Of a stretch of 55,404 nucleotides of DNA, positions 44,523 through 51,595 are shown piece after piece; positions within the stretch are counted from its first letter, which is position 1; each line of letters begins with the position of its first letter. The DNA comes from Rhizocola hellebori (lineage in GTDB: Bacteria; Actinomycetota; Actinomycetes; Mycobacteriales; Micromonosporaceae), in the NCBI RefSeq assembly GCF_016862955.1, contig NZ_BONY01000061.1, forward strand, positions 1-55,404, read 5' to 3'. The notes below the pieces were generated by a model, which had not been told where the DNA came from, searched no databases, and saw only the letters and a program-made list of their open reading frames with translations. The translations under genes were made by a program, and so were the position numbers.

Positions 44523-45448
44523 GCTCTATTTCCCTCCGCGTTCTCCGCGGGAAGAGAACCTACGAAATCCCGCAACCATTCGGTAAAGGCCGGACCGAGA
44601 TCTTCCCGCTGACTCGCGAGTTGCACGATGGTCTGCAGGTAACCCAGTGGCATCCCCGTGTCGTAGCGGATTCCACGGTAGACGATGCCGTGCACCGGGG
44701 TCCCCTCTTCGAGCATCAGCGCCATGGCGTCGGTCAGCTGGATCTCGCCGCCGCTGCCCGGTTTGGTGCGCCGGATCGCGTCGAAGATGCCGCTGGGAAG
44801 GACATAGCGGCCGACCACGGCCAGGTTGCTGGGCGCCTCCCCGATGGGCGGTTTTTCCACCAATCCGGTGACACGGACGATGTCGTCTCCGAATCCGGCG
44901 TCGGTCTGCACCGAGGCGATGCCGTAGCGGTTCACCTCGTCGTCGGGCACCTCGATGAACGCCAGCACGATCCCCCCGGTCTGCGCCTGCAGATCGATCA
45001 TCCCGGGCAGCAAAGGTGAGTCCTCTTCAGTGAATTCGTCGCCCAGCAACACCGCGAACGGTGATGAGCCGACATGGGACTCGGCATAGGACACCGCGTG
45101 ACCCAGTCCCAGCGGCTCGCCCTGGCGGCAGGTGTAGATCTCGGCCAGATCGGAGGTGCGCCGCACCGCCGCGAGCCTGGTCAAGTCTCCCTTGGCTTCC
45201 AGCCGGGACTCGAGATATGGATGTGGATCGAAATGGTCGACCATGCTGGTCTTGCCGCGTCCCGTGATCAATAGAACATCGTTGATCCCAGCGGCGGCCG
45301 CTTCCTCCACGATGTACTGCAGCACAGGACGATCCACCACCGGAAGCAGCTCCTTGGGCACCGCTTTGGTAGCGGGCAGGAAGCGGGTGGCCAGACCAGC
45401 CGCGGGAATAACCGCCTTGACAGCACGAACAGGGGTGCGCTCCGACAT
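44519..45448 (-). CDS. galU: UTP--glucose-1-phosphate uridylyltransferase
   Basis: Makes UDP-glucose for glycan and trehalose synthesis and is a partner of galE for galactose. The 309-residue enzyme shows AVIPAAGLATRFLPATKAVP (nucleotide-binding loop, residues 12-31) followed by KELLPVVDRPVLQYIVEEA. It also has FAVLLGDEFTE near residue 133 and FIEVPDDEVNRYGIAS near 165, with VEKPP near 195. It sits 9 bp after the GGDEF gene on the same strand and 82 bp before glp, with the micro-ORF between. The order galU-glp-rimJ-glpR is conserved in Mycobacterium and Corynebacterium. Confidence 0.95.
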   Translation of the reverse strand: MSERTPVRAVKAVIPAAGLATRFLPATKAVPKELLPVVDRPVLQYIVEEAAAAGINDVLLITGRGKTSMVDHFDPHPYLESRLEAKGDLTRLAAVRRTSDLAEIYTCRQGEPLGLGHAVSYAESHVGSSPFAVLLGDEFTEEDSPLLPGMIDLQAQTGGIVLAFIEVPDDEVNRYGIASVQTDAGFGDDIVRVTGLVEKPPIGEAPSNLAVVGRYVLPSGIFDAIRRTKPGSGGEIQLTDAMALMLEEGTPVHGIVYRGIRYDTGMPLGYLQTIVQLASQREDLGPAFTEWLRDFVGSLPAENAEGNRA

Positions 45449-45457
45449 GCCGCGAGA

Positions 45458-47572
45458 CTAACGGCCCTGAGCCTGCCTCGGCGCGTGTGGGCTGCTCGAC
45501 GCGCCGCCAACCATGTTCCCAGCCGGATATGAGACATCTCCGGCCACCCGGAAGGTGTCCCGGCCGGCCGTCTTGGCGGCGTAAAGGGCCTCGTCAGCGG
45601 CGCGCAAAAGCGCCGCGCCGGATTGGCCGTGATCGGGTAGCACGGCCACGCCGATCGACACCGTCACCGTCACCGCGATCCCTTCCACCAGCGTGATCGG
45701 TGTGGCGCGCAACGCGCAGCAGAGCCGTTCCGCCACAGCCATCCCGCCCACCTCGTCGGTCTCCGGCAGCAGCACCACGAACTCCTCGCCACCTTGCCGG
45801 AAAGCGAAATCGACCTCACGTATCTCGTACTTGATGCGCTGTGCGAACTCGGCGAGCACCGAGTCACCGGCGGCGTGCCCGTAGCGGTCGTTGATCTCCT
45901 TGAAGTGGTCGAGATCGAGTGCCAGCACGGCCAGCTTGCGACCGAAGCGGCCCGCGCGTTCGGCCTCGCGGCGCACGGTCTCGCGAAGCGAACGGTAGTT
46001 GAACAGTCCGGTAAGCGAGTCGGTCACGCTCAGCCGCTGCGCTTCCTCGTGTACGCGAACGTTGTCGACCGCGACCGCCGCCTGACCCGCAAAGGTCCGC
46101 AACGTCACCAGATCCGGCTCATCGAAGTCGTCGCAGGCCGACGAGCGGCCGAGCCGGTCGTAGAGGGCCAGTACTCCGCGCGCGGCGGGCAGCGCGGGGC
46201 CGACCCCGTTGCTGTCGGCCAGGCTTGGCGCGGAAAACGGGACCACCACGTAGGTTCGGCAGGTCGGCTCGCCCGGATCCAGGCGCGGGCCATCGACGTC
46301 CACCCGGCCTAGCCGTGGAACACCGGTCGCCGCAACGGATCCGGTCAGTCCCTGTCCAATGGCGACCCGAACCTGGCTCACGTCTATGCCCAGGCCCTCC
46401 GCGCATTTGCCCACCAGCTCACCGGTGGATTCGGCCAGCAGCACGATGCCGCCCGAGGCGCCCGTGGCGTGCCGTGCCGTCTGCAGAATGACCTGAAGGA
46501 TCCGGTCGAGGTCGTGGGTGCTCGACAGGGTGTCTCCCAGTACCCCCAGATGGCCCCTCAGTTGATCGCGGCTCGCTGTCAGCGCGGTGACGTAGATGTC
46601 GAGTTCCCGTGTCATGTGGTTGAAGGCGTTGGCCAGCCGGGCGATCTCGTCGTTGCCGCGCGCCGGAACTCGGGTCTGCAGCTCACCGGCGGCCACCCGA
46701 TCGGCGGCGGCGGCCAGGCCGGCTAGCGGGCTGGTGGCCGTGCGCGCCAGCCACCAGGCCACCCCGACAGCGGCGAGCGCGGTGGTGAAAACGACGAAGA
46801 TGAGCAATGCATAGGTACCGCGCGGAGGCTGAGCGCTAAGCGACACCGCTAGCGGCAAGGGCTGCCCCGGTACCGGCCCGATCCGGCGCACGAGATCGCC
46901 GTTGGCGGTCTTGCCGACCGTGCCGTCCGCCAGCGCGGCAGCCAACGCGGCCACCGCCCCCGAATCGTCCAATGTGGAGTGCAGCGCCGGGGCGGGTTCG
47001 TTGAGAGCGACCGGCCGCAGACCCACGATGTCCCGCTCCGCCGGCCGGGCCAACCCGGCCCCGGCGAGCAGGGTGACCTCCGCACCGCTTGCCCCGCTTA
47101 GCCTTTGCACCAAGGCGGCGTCCACCGTTATCGCGGCCGAGACCATCAACCCGCCGTCCGGAGAGGTCACGCTGGCCGCGAACGCCTCAAAGCCGGTGAC
47201 CGCACCCGATTCCTCGGCACTGTCCGGCCCCGCGCAGTCGGCCCACGGCGGTGGCGGCGCGGCTTCAGTGGTCTGGCCGCCGCCGCCCTGTTCGATGTGG
47301 ATACCGCTGGCGAGCCCCTTGGCCACGAAGGTGCCACCGACCGCCATCCGGTGCTCGTCGGCGGCCGCCGCGACCGCCTCGGCCACCGAGAGCAACTGGC
47401 CGCAAAGCGCCCCGACCGAGGTTCGCAGCGAGTTCGCCGCGAGGTCGAGCCGCTCCGATGCGCGATCCTGTCCCACCTTGGCCACCGAGGCGCCGACGAA
47501 TATCGCCCCGAGCAGGACGGGGCCAAGCACCATGAGCAGGAAGGCAGTGGTCAGACGTACGCGCAGAGTCAC
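45458..47572 (-). CDS. Membrane-bound diguanylate cyclase with HAMP and GAF domains
   Basis: A 704-residue protein predicted to make cyclic di-GMP at the membrane. Order: TM (about 8-28), extracytoplasmic sensor (about 30-255, with Gly/Ala-rich loops), TM (about 258-278), HAMP linker (about 280-330), GAF domain (about 350-495) and GGDEF domain (about 520-680). The active site reads GGEEF within FRQGGEEFVVLL, a form compatible with catalysis. The inhibitory I-site RxxD lies five residues before it (REVD), so product feedback is predicted. The start GTG 47572 faces the 5-FCL gene 30 bp away. It lies 9 bp before galU and heads that operon. Confidence 0.9.
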   Translation of the reverse strand: MTLRVRLTTAFLLMVLGPVLLGAIFVGASVAKVGQDRASERLDLAANSLRTSVGALCGQLLSVAEAVAAAADEHRMAVGGTFVAKGLASGIHIEQGGGGQTTEAAPPPPWADCAGPDSAEESGAVTGFEAFAASVTSPDGGLMVSAAITVDAALVQRLSGASGAEVTLLAGAGLARPAERDIVGLRPVALNEPAPALHSTLDDSGAVAALAAALADGTVGKTANGDLVRRIGPVPGQPLPLAVSLSAQPPRGTYALLIFVVFTTALAAVGVAWWLARTATSPLAGLAAAADRVAAGELQTRVPARGNDEIARLANAFNHMTRELDIYVTALTASRDQLRGHLGVLGDTLSSTHDLDRILQVILQTARHATGASGGIVLLAESTGELVGKCAEGLGIDVSQVRVAIGQGLTGSVAATGVPRLGRVDVDGPRLDPGEPTCRTYVVVPFSAPSLADSNGVGPALPAARGVLALYDRLGRSSACDDFDEPDLVTLRTFAGQAAVAVDNVRVHEEAQRLSVTDSLTGLFNYRSLRETVRREAERAGRFGRKLAVLALDLDHFKEINDRYGHAAGDSVLAEFAQRIKYEIREVDFAFRQGGEEFVVLLPETDEVGGMAVAERLCCALRATPITLVEGIAVTVTVSIGVAVLPDHGQSGAALLRAADEALYAAKTAGRDTFRVAGDVSYPAGNMVGGASSSPHAPRQAQGR

Positions 47573-47602
47573 GCACTGTCAACGAGAACCCGACCGGGTG
47601 CG

Positions 47603-48145
47603 ATGCTTACCCCTGAGATGAATGCCAAGGCAGCCCTGCGCCGTGACCTGCTCGCGGCCCGGTCGGAACTGACAACCGAGCAGCTCAGCAAGGCTGCGCA
47701 CCTGCTGGCCGGGCATCTGGAAAATCTCCTGCTCGAGGTCAGGCCCACCACGGTCGCGGTATACGTCCCCTTTGGCAGCGAGCCCGGCGGCCCCGGGATG
47801 CCCGGCCTGGTGGCTTCGCTCGCCTCCAAGGTCATCGTGCCGGTGCTGCTGCCCGACAAGGATCTCGCCTGGACCGGCCTGGACGGCGGGGAGCGCCTGG
47901 CCCCGCAAGCGATCTCGCAAGCCGAGCTGATCATCGTGCCCGCGCTGGCCGTCGACGTCACCGGCTATCGGCTTGGGCGCGGCGGCGGCAGCTATGACCG
48001 AGCTCTCAGCCGGGCTTCCTCGAGCGCGCTTCTGGTGGCACTGCTGCACGACGGTGAGATCCTGGCCCAGGTACCTCACGAGCCCCATGATCGCAAAGTG
48101 CACCGGGCGCTGACACCGATAGGCGTCACAAAGTTAGACAGATGA
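47603..48145 (+). CDS. 5-formyltetrahydrofolate cyclo-ligase family protein
   Basis: An ATP-dependent enzyme that converts 5-formyl-THF to 5,10-methenyl-THF. About 175-180 residues starting at ATG 47603 or 47618 (MNAKAALRRDLLAARSEL, which fits the family). Motifs: TVAVYVPFGSEPG near residue 53, LIIVPALAVDVTGYRLGRGGGSYDRAL near 112, the glycine-rich RLGRGGGSYDR being the family signature, and a final LTPIGVT. It diverges from the GGDEF gene and its last bases lie just before the CIRCE site of ruc. The same neighbours, 5-FCL, ruc and galU, occur in Mycobacterium tuberculosis (Rv0991c-Rv0993). Confidence 0.9.
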   Translation: MLTPEMNAKAALRRDLLAARSELTTEQLSKAAHLLAGHLENLLLEVRPTTVAVYVPFGSEPGGPGMPGLVASLASKVIVPVLLPDKDLAWTGLDGGERLAPQAISQAELIIVPALAVDVTGYRLGRGGGSYDRALSRASSSALLVALLHDGEILAQVPHEPHDRKVHRALTPIGVTKLDR

Positions 48146-48163
48146 CCTCTCGATCGGGCACTA

Positions 48164-48190
48164 TTGGCACTCGGGTTCCGAGAGTGCCAA
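48164..48190. promoter_or_regulatory. CIRCE-type HrcA operator before ruc
   Basis: TTGGCACTC-N9-GAGTGCCAA, with the two 9-bp arms at 48164-48172 and 48182-48190, is an exact inverted repeat. It differs from the classical CIRCE (TTAGCACTC-N9-GAGTGCTAA) only by matched A-to-G and T-to-C changes in both arms. The spacer is the canonical 9 bases. It lies 14 bp before GTG 48205 and overlaps the region where the promoter should be. HrcA repression and heat induction of ruc are predicted. Confidence 0.85.
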
Positions 48191-48204
48191 CGAGGAGACG
48201 AACC

Positions 48205-48531
48205 GTGCCGACCTACCAATACGCGTGCACCGCTTGCGGCCACCAGCTGGAGGCGGTGCAGACCTTTGCCGACGACCCGCTGACCGAGTGTCCGGCGTGT
48301 GAGGGCCGGCTTCGCAAGCTCTTCTCCGGCATCGGAGTGGTCTTCAAGGGCTCCGGCTTCTACCGGACCGACTCGCGGGCAGGCGCCTCTTCGTCACTGT
48401 CGTCGTCATCGTCATCTTCAGATGGCGCTGCGAAGAAGTCCGACAGCGCCAAGTCAGACAGCGCCCCGAAGCAGGCCGAGTCGAAGCCCGCCGCCTCAAG
48501 CGCAAGCTCGAGCTCGAGTTCTGCCGCCTAA
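48205..48531 (+). CDS. ruc: FmdB-type zinc-ribbon protein, Ruc-like redox chaperone
   Basis: A 108-residue protein. Four Cys in two pairs, YACTAC (C8, C11) and ECPAC (C29, C32), form a zinc ribbon. A folded region ends near residue 55 and the last 50 residues are a Ser/Ala/Lys low-complexity tail with a long Ser run. In M. tuberculosis Rv0991c (Ruc) this architecture, an HrcA/CIRCE promoter and the same 5-FCL/galU neighbourhood belong to a redox-activated chaperone that works with DnaK (from the literature). GTG 48205 has GAGGAG 7 bases upstream. Activity here is inferred from synteny, the CIRCE site and the cysteine pattern. Confidence 0.85.
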   Translation: MPTYQYACTACGHQLEAVQTFADDPLTECPACEGRLRKLFSGIGVVFKGSGFYRTDSRAGASSSLSSSSSSSDGAAKKSDSAKSDSAPKQAESKPAASSASSSSSSAA

Positions 48532-48576
48532 GCACGCGTTTGCCCGATTCGGGCTATGCTGCACCGATGCGCGTCA

Positions 48577-48729
48577 TCAATCCCAGTGCGGCGGGCGCTC
48601 GTCAAGCAGTCGATCATCGTTGCTGGTTTCGCGCTCGCCCCAGCCGGCAGGCGTGTCGTCGCGCGTCTGCTCGACCAGGACCGGGAGATCGTCGTCCAGC
48701 TCGACCACGCGCTCATCGTCGTAACTCAC
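48577..48729 (-). CDS. Small acidic protein of unknown function
   Basis: GTG 48729 opens 50 codons with Asp/Glu-rich sequence: SYDDERVVELDDDLPVLVEQTRDD, then TPAGWGERE and the C-terminal motif DERPPHWD. The tail DERPPHWD recurs in short actinobacterial proteins known to me, so the frame is probably real although below the usual size limit. A longer version reaching 48909 overlaps the opposite gene and is unlikely. No SD is visible. It diverges from a 90-residue membrane protein, with only 12 bp between start codons. Confidence 0.6.
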   Translation of the reverse strand: MSYDDERVVELDDDLPVLVEQTRDDTPAGWGERETSNDDRLLDERPPHWD

Positions 48730-48741
48730 ACGGGCAGAGTA

Positions 48742-49014
48742 ATGGCTGAGGGCGACATAGTCTGGCGCAGGCCCGCCCCGGGCACGGAATCCCAAGCCGC
48801 CGCGGTCGGCTATTCCGGCCCTCCCGCCGGCGAGCCGGCGACCGCCGACTGGCACCTGCGCCACGAGGATCCAGTGACCGCGCCGCGGCCACTCCCGCGA
48901 GTGGACCACGACGCGATCGATGATGCCGAATATCGAGCCCGCTGGGTCACCTACGCGATCGGGTTCGCCGCGCTGGGCGTATTGCTCCTGCTGGCCTGCT
49001 CGCGCTTGTTCTAG
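48742..49014 (+). CDS. Small single-span membrane protein
   Basis: The 90-codon frame from ATG 48742 encodes a cytoplasmic N-terminal part of about 65 residues rich in Pro and Ala (GDIVWRRPAPGTESQ...). The segment HDAIDDAEYRARWVTYAIGF leads into a hydrophobic span at the very C-terminus (FAALGVLLLLACSRLF), a tail-anchored layout. The longer in-frame version starting at 48556 is antisense to the small acidic gene and less likely. No SD is visible. Its stop overlaps the convergent DUF2231 gene by 4 bp. Function unknown. Confidence 0.6.
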   Translation: MAEGDIVWRRPAPGTESQAAAVGYSGPPAGEPATADWHLRHEDPVTAPRPLPRVDHDAIDDAEYRARWVTYAIGFAALGVLLLLACSRLF

Positions 49015-49490
49015 CTCCAGACCATCCTGGCGCCGGAGTCACCTGTCCGGAACACGTAGTAACCGGTGAGCACGGCAAGCACCGCGGTAACCGCGATCAA
49101 CGCGTAGCTGATCGCCCGAGAACTTGGCACAGTGGGCCGCCGCCCCGCAGTTGTGCAGTAATACACCAGGGCCAGCGCGGCCAGGCCCAGGCCAGTGCCC
49201 CACCACGCGGCCAATTCCCCAAAGCCCTGATGTACGTCAATTTCCTTGAGCGCCTGACCCTGGGCTCCGTTGGCGATTTGCCTGTCCCGGAGCGCCTCCC
49301 CCGACAAGCGCGCGAACCACAGTGCGATGGGCGCCACGAAGGCCAGCGAAACGACGACCCAGCCCAGGTACTTACGCAGCATGGGCACGAACGCATAGGC
49401 CAGAGCGGATGCCACCAGCAGTGGGCCGAAGACCACGGCCGCGTGCACAATTAGCGGGTGGGCCGGAAGCCCGAACAACTCGTCGATCAT
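49011..49490 (-). CDS. DUF2231 membrane protein
   Basis: A 159-residue protein with four predicted spans. It begins MIDELFGLPAHPLIVHAAVVFGPL, the DUF2231 signature with conserved His residues (HP..VH) that could bind a metal or heme, and continues to a C-terminal YYVFRTGDSGARMVW. The function of this family is not established; electron-transfer or heme roles have been suggested for relatives. ATG 49490 lies 132 bp from the divergent Fur gene, so that spacer holds both promoters. It overlaps the small membrane protein by 4 bp tail to tail. Confidence 0.85.
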   Translation of the reverse strand: MIDELFGLPAHPLIVHAAVVFGPLLVASALAYAFVPMLRKYLGWVVVSLAFVAPIALWFARLSGEALRDRQIANGAQGQALKEIDVHQGFGELAAWWGTGLGLAALALVYYCTTAGRRPTVPSSRAISYALIAVTAVLAVLTGYYVFRTGDSGARMVWS

Positions 49491-49571
49491 CTGGAAAGCC
49501 TAAACCGATCCGATTCGATGGCATACCCCCGGCGGGACGCCGTAGGAAATCAGCAAACCAGGAAAGTGTCA

Positions 49572-49584
49572 GTTACCACGTAAC
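49572..49584. promoter_or_regulatory. Palindrome in the fur promoter region
   Basis: GTTAC-CAC-GTAAC (49572-49584) is a perfect inverted repeat located 38 bp before the fur start codon. It could be the operator of this Fur-family protein, which commonly regulates its own gene. It does not match a specific published Fur or Zur box closely enough to name. Confidence 0.3.
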
Positions 49585-49622
49585 ACACAGTTTTCTTGAA
49601 TCGGTCCAAGTTACCTGGTGAA

Positions 49623-50057
49623 ATGGACAGCATGCAATCCGGTGAGAACCTGCTTCGCGAGCGTGGTCTTCGAGTGACCAAGCCGCGTCTCACCGTGCTC
49701 GAGATTCTCAGTCACGGTGGCCATCTTGAGGTGGAAGAGATAACCCGGCTGGCACGCAGCCGCCTCGACTCCGTCTCCACCCAGGCCATCTACGACGTCC
49801 TCGGGGCGCTGGCTCGCGCCGGGCTCGCCCGGCGAATAGAGCCGGCCGGATCCCCGGCCCGATACGAGGCGCGCGCCGGCGACAACCACCACCACATCGT
49901 GTGCCGCAGCTGTGGCGTCATCGCCGACGTGGACTGCGCCGTCGGCTCCGCCCCGTGCCTGGACCCCAACCTCACCCACGGCTTCGACATCGACGAAGCC
50001 GAGGTGACCTACTGGGGTCTCTGCCCCGCCTGCAAACTGCTAGCGCTGCAGGACTAA
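49623..50057 (+). CDS. Fur-family metalloregulator
   Basis: A 144-residue regulator. The winged helix occupies about 10-80 (LRERGLRVTKPRLTVLEILSHG, STQAIYDVLGALARAGLARR). Metal and dimer motifs follow: AGDNHHHIVCRSCG near residue 90 and YWGLCPAC near 132, giving the two CxxC pairs of a structural zinc. ATG 49623 is chosen with GGTGA just upstream; a TTG at 49596 is less likely. FurA-type proteins often stand beside katG; here the neighbours are DUF2231 and a nuclease. Whether it responds to iron, zinc, peroxide or manganese cannot be told. Confidence 0.88.
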   Translation: MDSMQSGENLLRERGLRVTKPRLTVLEILSHGGHLEVEEITRLARSRLDSVSTQAIYDVLGALARAGLARRIEPAGSPARYEARAGDNHHHIVCRSCGVIADVDCAVGSAPCLDPNLTHGFDIDEAEVTYWGLCPACKLLALQD

Positions 50058-50894
50058 CCCCGACCACGCTTCCCGTTGCGGCGCCTCCACACCCGCGGGA
50101 CAGATCTTGCGGAAGTCGCACCACCCGCACATCGGACCGGGCTGGGTCGGAAACGCGTCGTCGGCCGGAACTCCTTGCGCCACACTCTTTTCCGCCGCCA
50201 CGATGTCCTGCGCTGTCGCCTCGGCGCGGCTCACCTGCCGGTTGAGCGACTCCTCGGTGTGCTCGTGCGCGGCCACCGTGCCGGTGGGCAGGTGGTGCAA
50301 CTCGACTCGACGGCACTGGCGGCGAAACGTGCGCTGGGCCGCAAAGGCATATAGCGCAAGGGTTGACGAGCCCCGGGCATCGTCGTTGTCGAGCCCGGTG
50401 CGGCCGGTCTTGTAGTCGACGATCACCAGCTCGTCGCCACGGCGATCGATGCGGTCGGTGCGGCCGCTGAACGCGATCACCGCGGTCTTGGCCGCCACCG
50501 TGCGCTCCACCGCCAGCGGCTCGAAGTCGGGGTCAAGGCCCGCCAGATAGGCCTCAAGCCAGCCCAGCGCCCGCGTGAACACCTCGCGCTGCTGCACCTC
50601 GTCGCGATAGCCCTCGCGCACCCAGGTGGCTCGCAACAGCGTGGAGAGCGAGCCCGGCACGCGCTGCGGCTGCGGCAGATCCCACCAGTTGCGCAGAGCG
50701 GTATGCACGCTCGCGCCCACCGAATTGTGTGCCCAGGGCGGGCCTTTCTGCGGCATGGGCCGATCAATATAGCTATATCTATATCTGCGCGGGCAGTCGG
50801 TGTAGCTGGCCAGTTTGCTTGGCGTGCAAACGAAGAGCCGCTCGGGCATGAGATCGAACCCGAGCTGCTCGGCTCTCGGTTTGGGAGTGCTCAC
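50040..50894 (-). CDS. RecB-family exonuclease with 4Fe-4S cluster
   Basis: A 284-residue PD-(D/E)XK nuclease. One Cys near residue 36 (SYTDCPRRYRYSY) and three near the C-terminus (MCGWCDFRKICPAG) fit the 'iron staple' cluster of Cas4/AddB-like nucleases. The catalytic core is FSGRTDRIDRRGDELVIVDYKTG (D, E/D and K in VDYK). The start GTG 50894 is followed by LMPERLFVCTPSKLASY. A DNA repair or processing role is likely; no cas genes are present. Around 50765-50790 several consecutive codons are AT-rich (AGA TAT AGA TAT AGC TAT ATT), odd for this genome. It overlaps fur tail to tail by 18 bp. Confidence 0.85.
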   Translation of the reverse strand: MSTPKPRAEQLGFDLMPERLFVCTPSKLASYTDCPRRYRYSYIDRPMPQKGPPWAHNSVGASVHTALRNWWDLPQPQRVPGSLSTLLRATWVREGYRDEVQQREVFTRALGWLEAYLAGLDPDFEPLAVERTVAAKTAVIAFSGRTDRIDRRGDELVIVDYKTGRTGLDNDDARGSSTLALYAFAAQRTFRRQCRRVELHHLPTGTVAAHEHTEESLNRQVSRAEATAQDIVAAEKSVAQGVPADDAFPTQPGPMCGWCDFRKICPAGVEAPQREAWSGLVLQR

Positions 50895-50925
50895 ATGAAC
50901 AGATGCTGCCAGGCCGGTACGACAT

Positions 50926-51540
50926 TCAGTGGGATTGGGCGTACTTTTCCACGAAGGCACCCACCGCGTCGGCCATCAGCTGCACCGCGATCGCGGCCAG
51001 CAGCAGGCCGGCGATCCGGGTGAGCACCTCGATGCCGCTCGGCTTCAGCAGGCGTACCAAGAAACCTGAATAGCGCAACACCAGGTAGACCGCGACCATG
51101 ACCGCCACGATCGCCACCCCGATCGCGAGGTAGTCGGAGCCGGAAGAGGATCGCTGAACAAAAAGCATCGTCGCCACGATGGCACCCGGCCCGGCGAGCA
51201 GCGGCGTCCCGAGCGGCACCAGCGCGACATTCGAAGTGTTCATCTGATCGGGGTTGTCCGCCTTGCCCGTCAGCAGCTCGAGTGCGACCAGGACCAGCAG
51301 CAGCCCACCCGCGCCCTGCAGCGCCGGAAGATCGATGTGCAGGTATTCCAGGATGGTCCGGCCGCCCACCGCGAAGACCGCGATCACACCCAGCGCCAGC
51401 GCCACGGCATTGAACGCGGCCCGATTGCGGTCGCGCGCCGACATCGCCCCGGTGAGCGCCAGGAAGATCGGGACCATGCCCGGCGGATCCGTGATCACGA
51501 GCAGGGTGACAAAGACCTCGCCGAACAGCTTGATGTTCAC
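50926..51540 (-). CDS. MarC-family integral membrane protein
   Basis: A 204-residue protein with six predicted spans. The MarC/UPF0056 pattern is evident: LFGEVFVTLLVITDPPGMVPIFLALT at the start, LVPLGTPLLAGPGAIVATML in the middle, and IEVLTRIAGLLLAAIAVQLMADAV at the end. The two halves share the D/G-P-P/G-x-G pattern. MarC was once linked to antibiotic resistance in error; its cargo is unproven. It starts at ATG 51540 and ends 31 bp before the nuclease gene on the same strand, so the two may be co-transcribed. Confidence 0.88.
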   Translation of the reverse strand: MNIKLFGEVFVTLLVITDPPGMVPIFLALTGAMSARDRNRAAFNAVALALGVIAVFAVGGRTILEYLHIDLPALQGAGGLLLVLVALELLTGKADNPDQMNTSNVALVPLGTPLLAGPGAIVATMLFVQRSSSGSDYLAIGVAIVAVMVAVYLVLRYSGFLVRLLKPSGIEVLTRIAGLLLAAIAVQLMADAVGAFVEKYAQSH

Positions 51541-51595
51541 CCTGGACTAATAGCACGCTGCCTGGAGGTTTCCAGGTTGACGAACCGGGCCGCGG

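Noticed and set aside
50040-50894. Cas4
   Set aside because: The cluster cysteines and catalytic core look similar, but there are no cas genes or CRISPR repeats near it, and RecB-like stand-alone genes of this type are common in actinobacteria.
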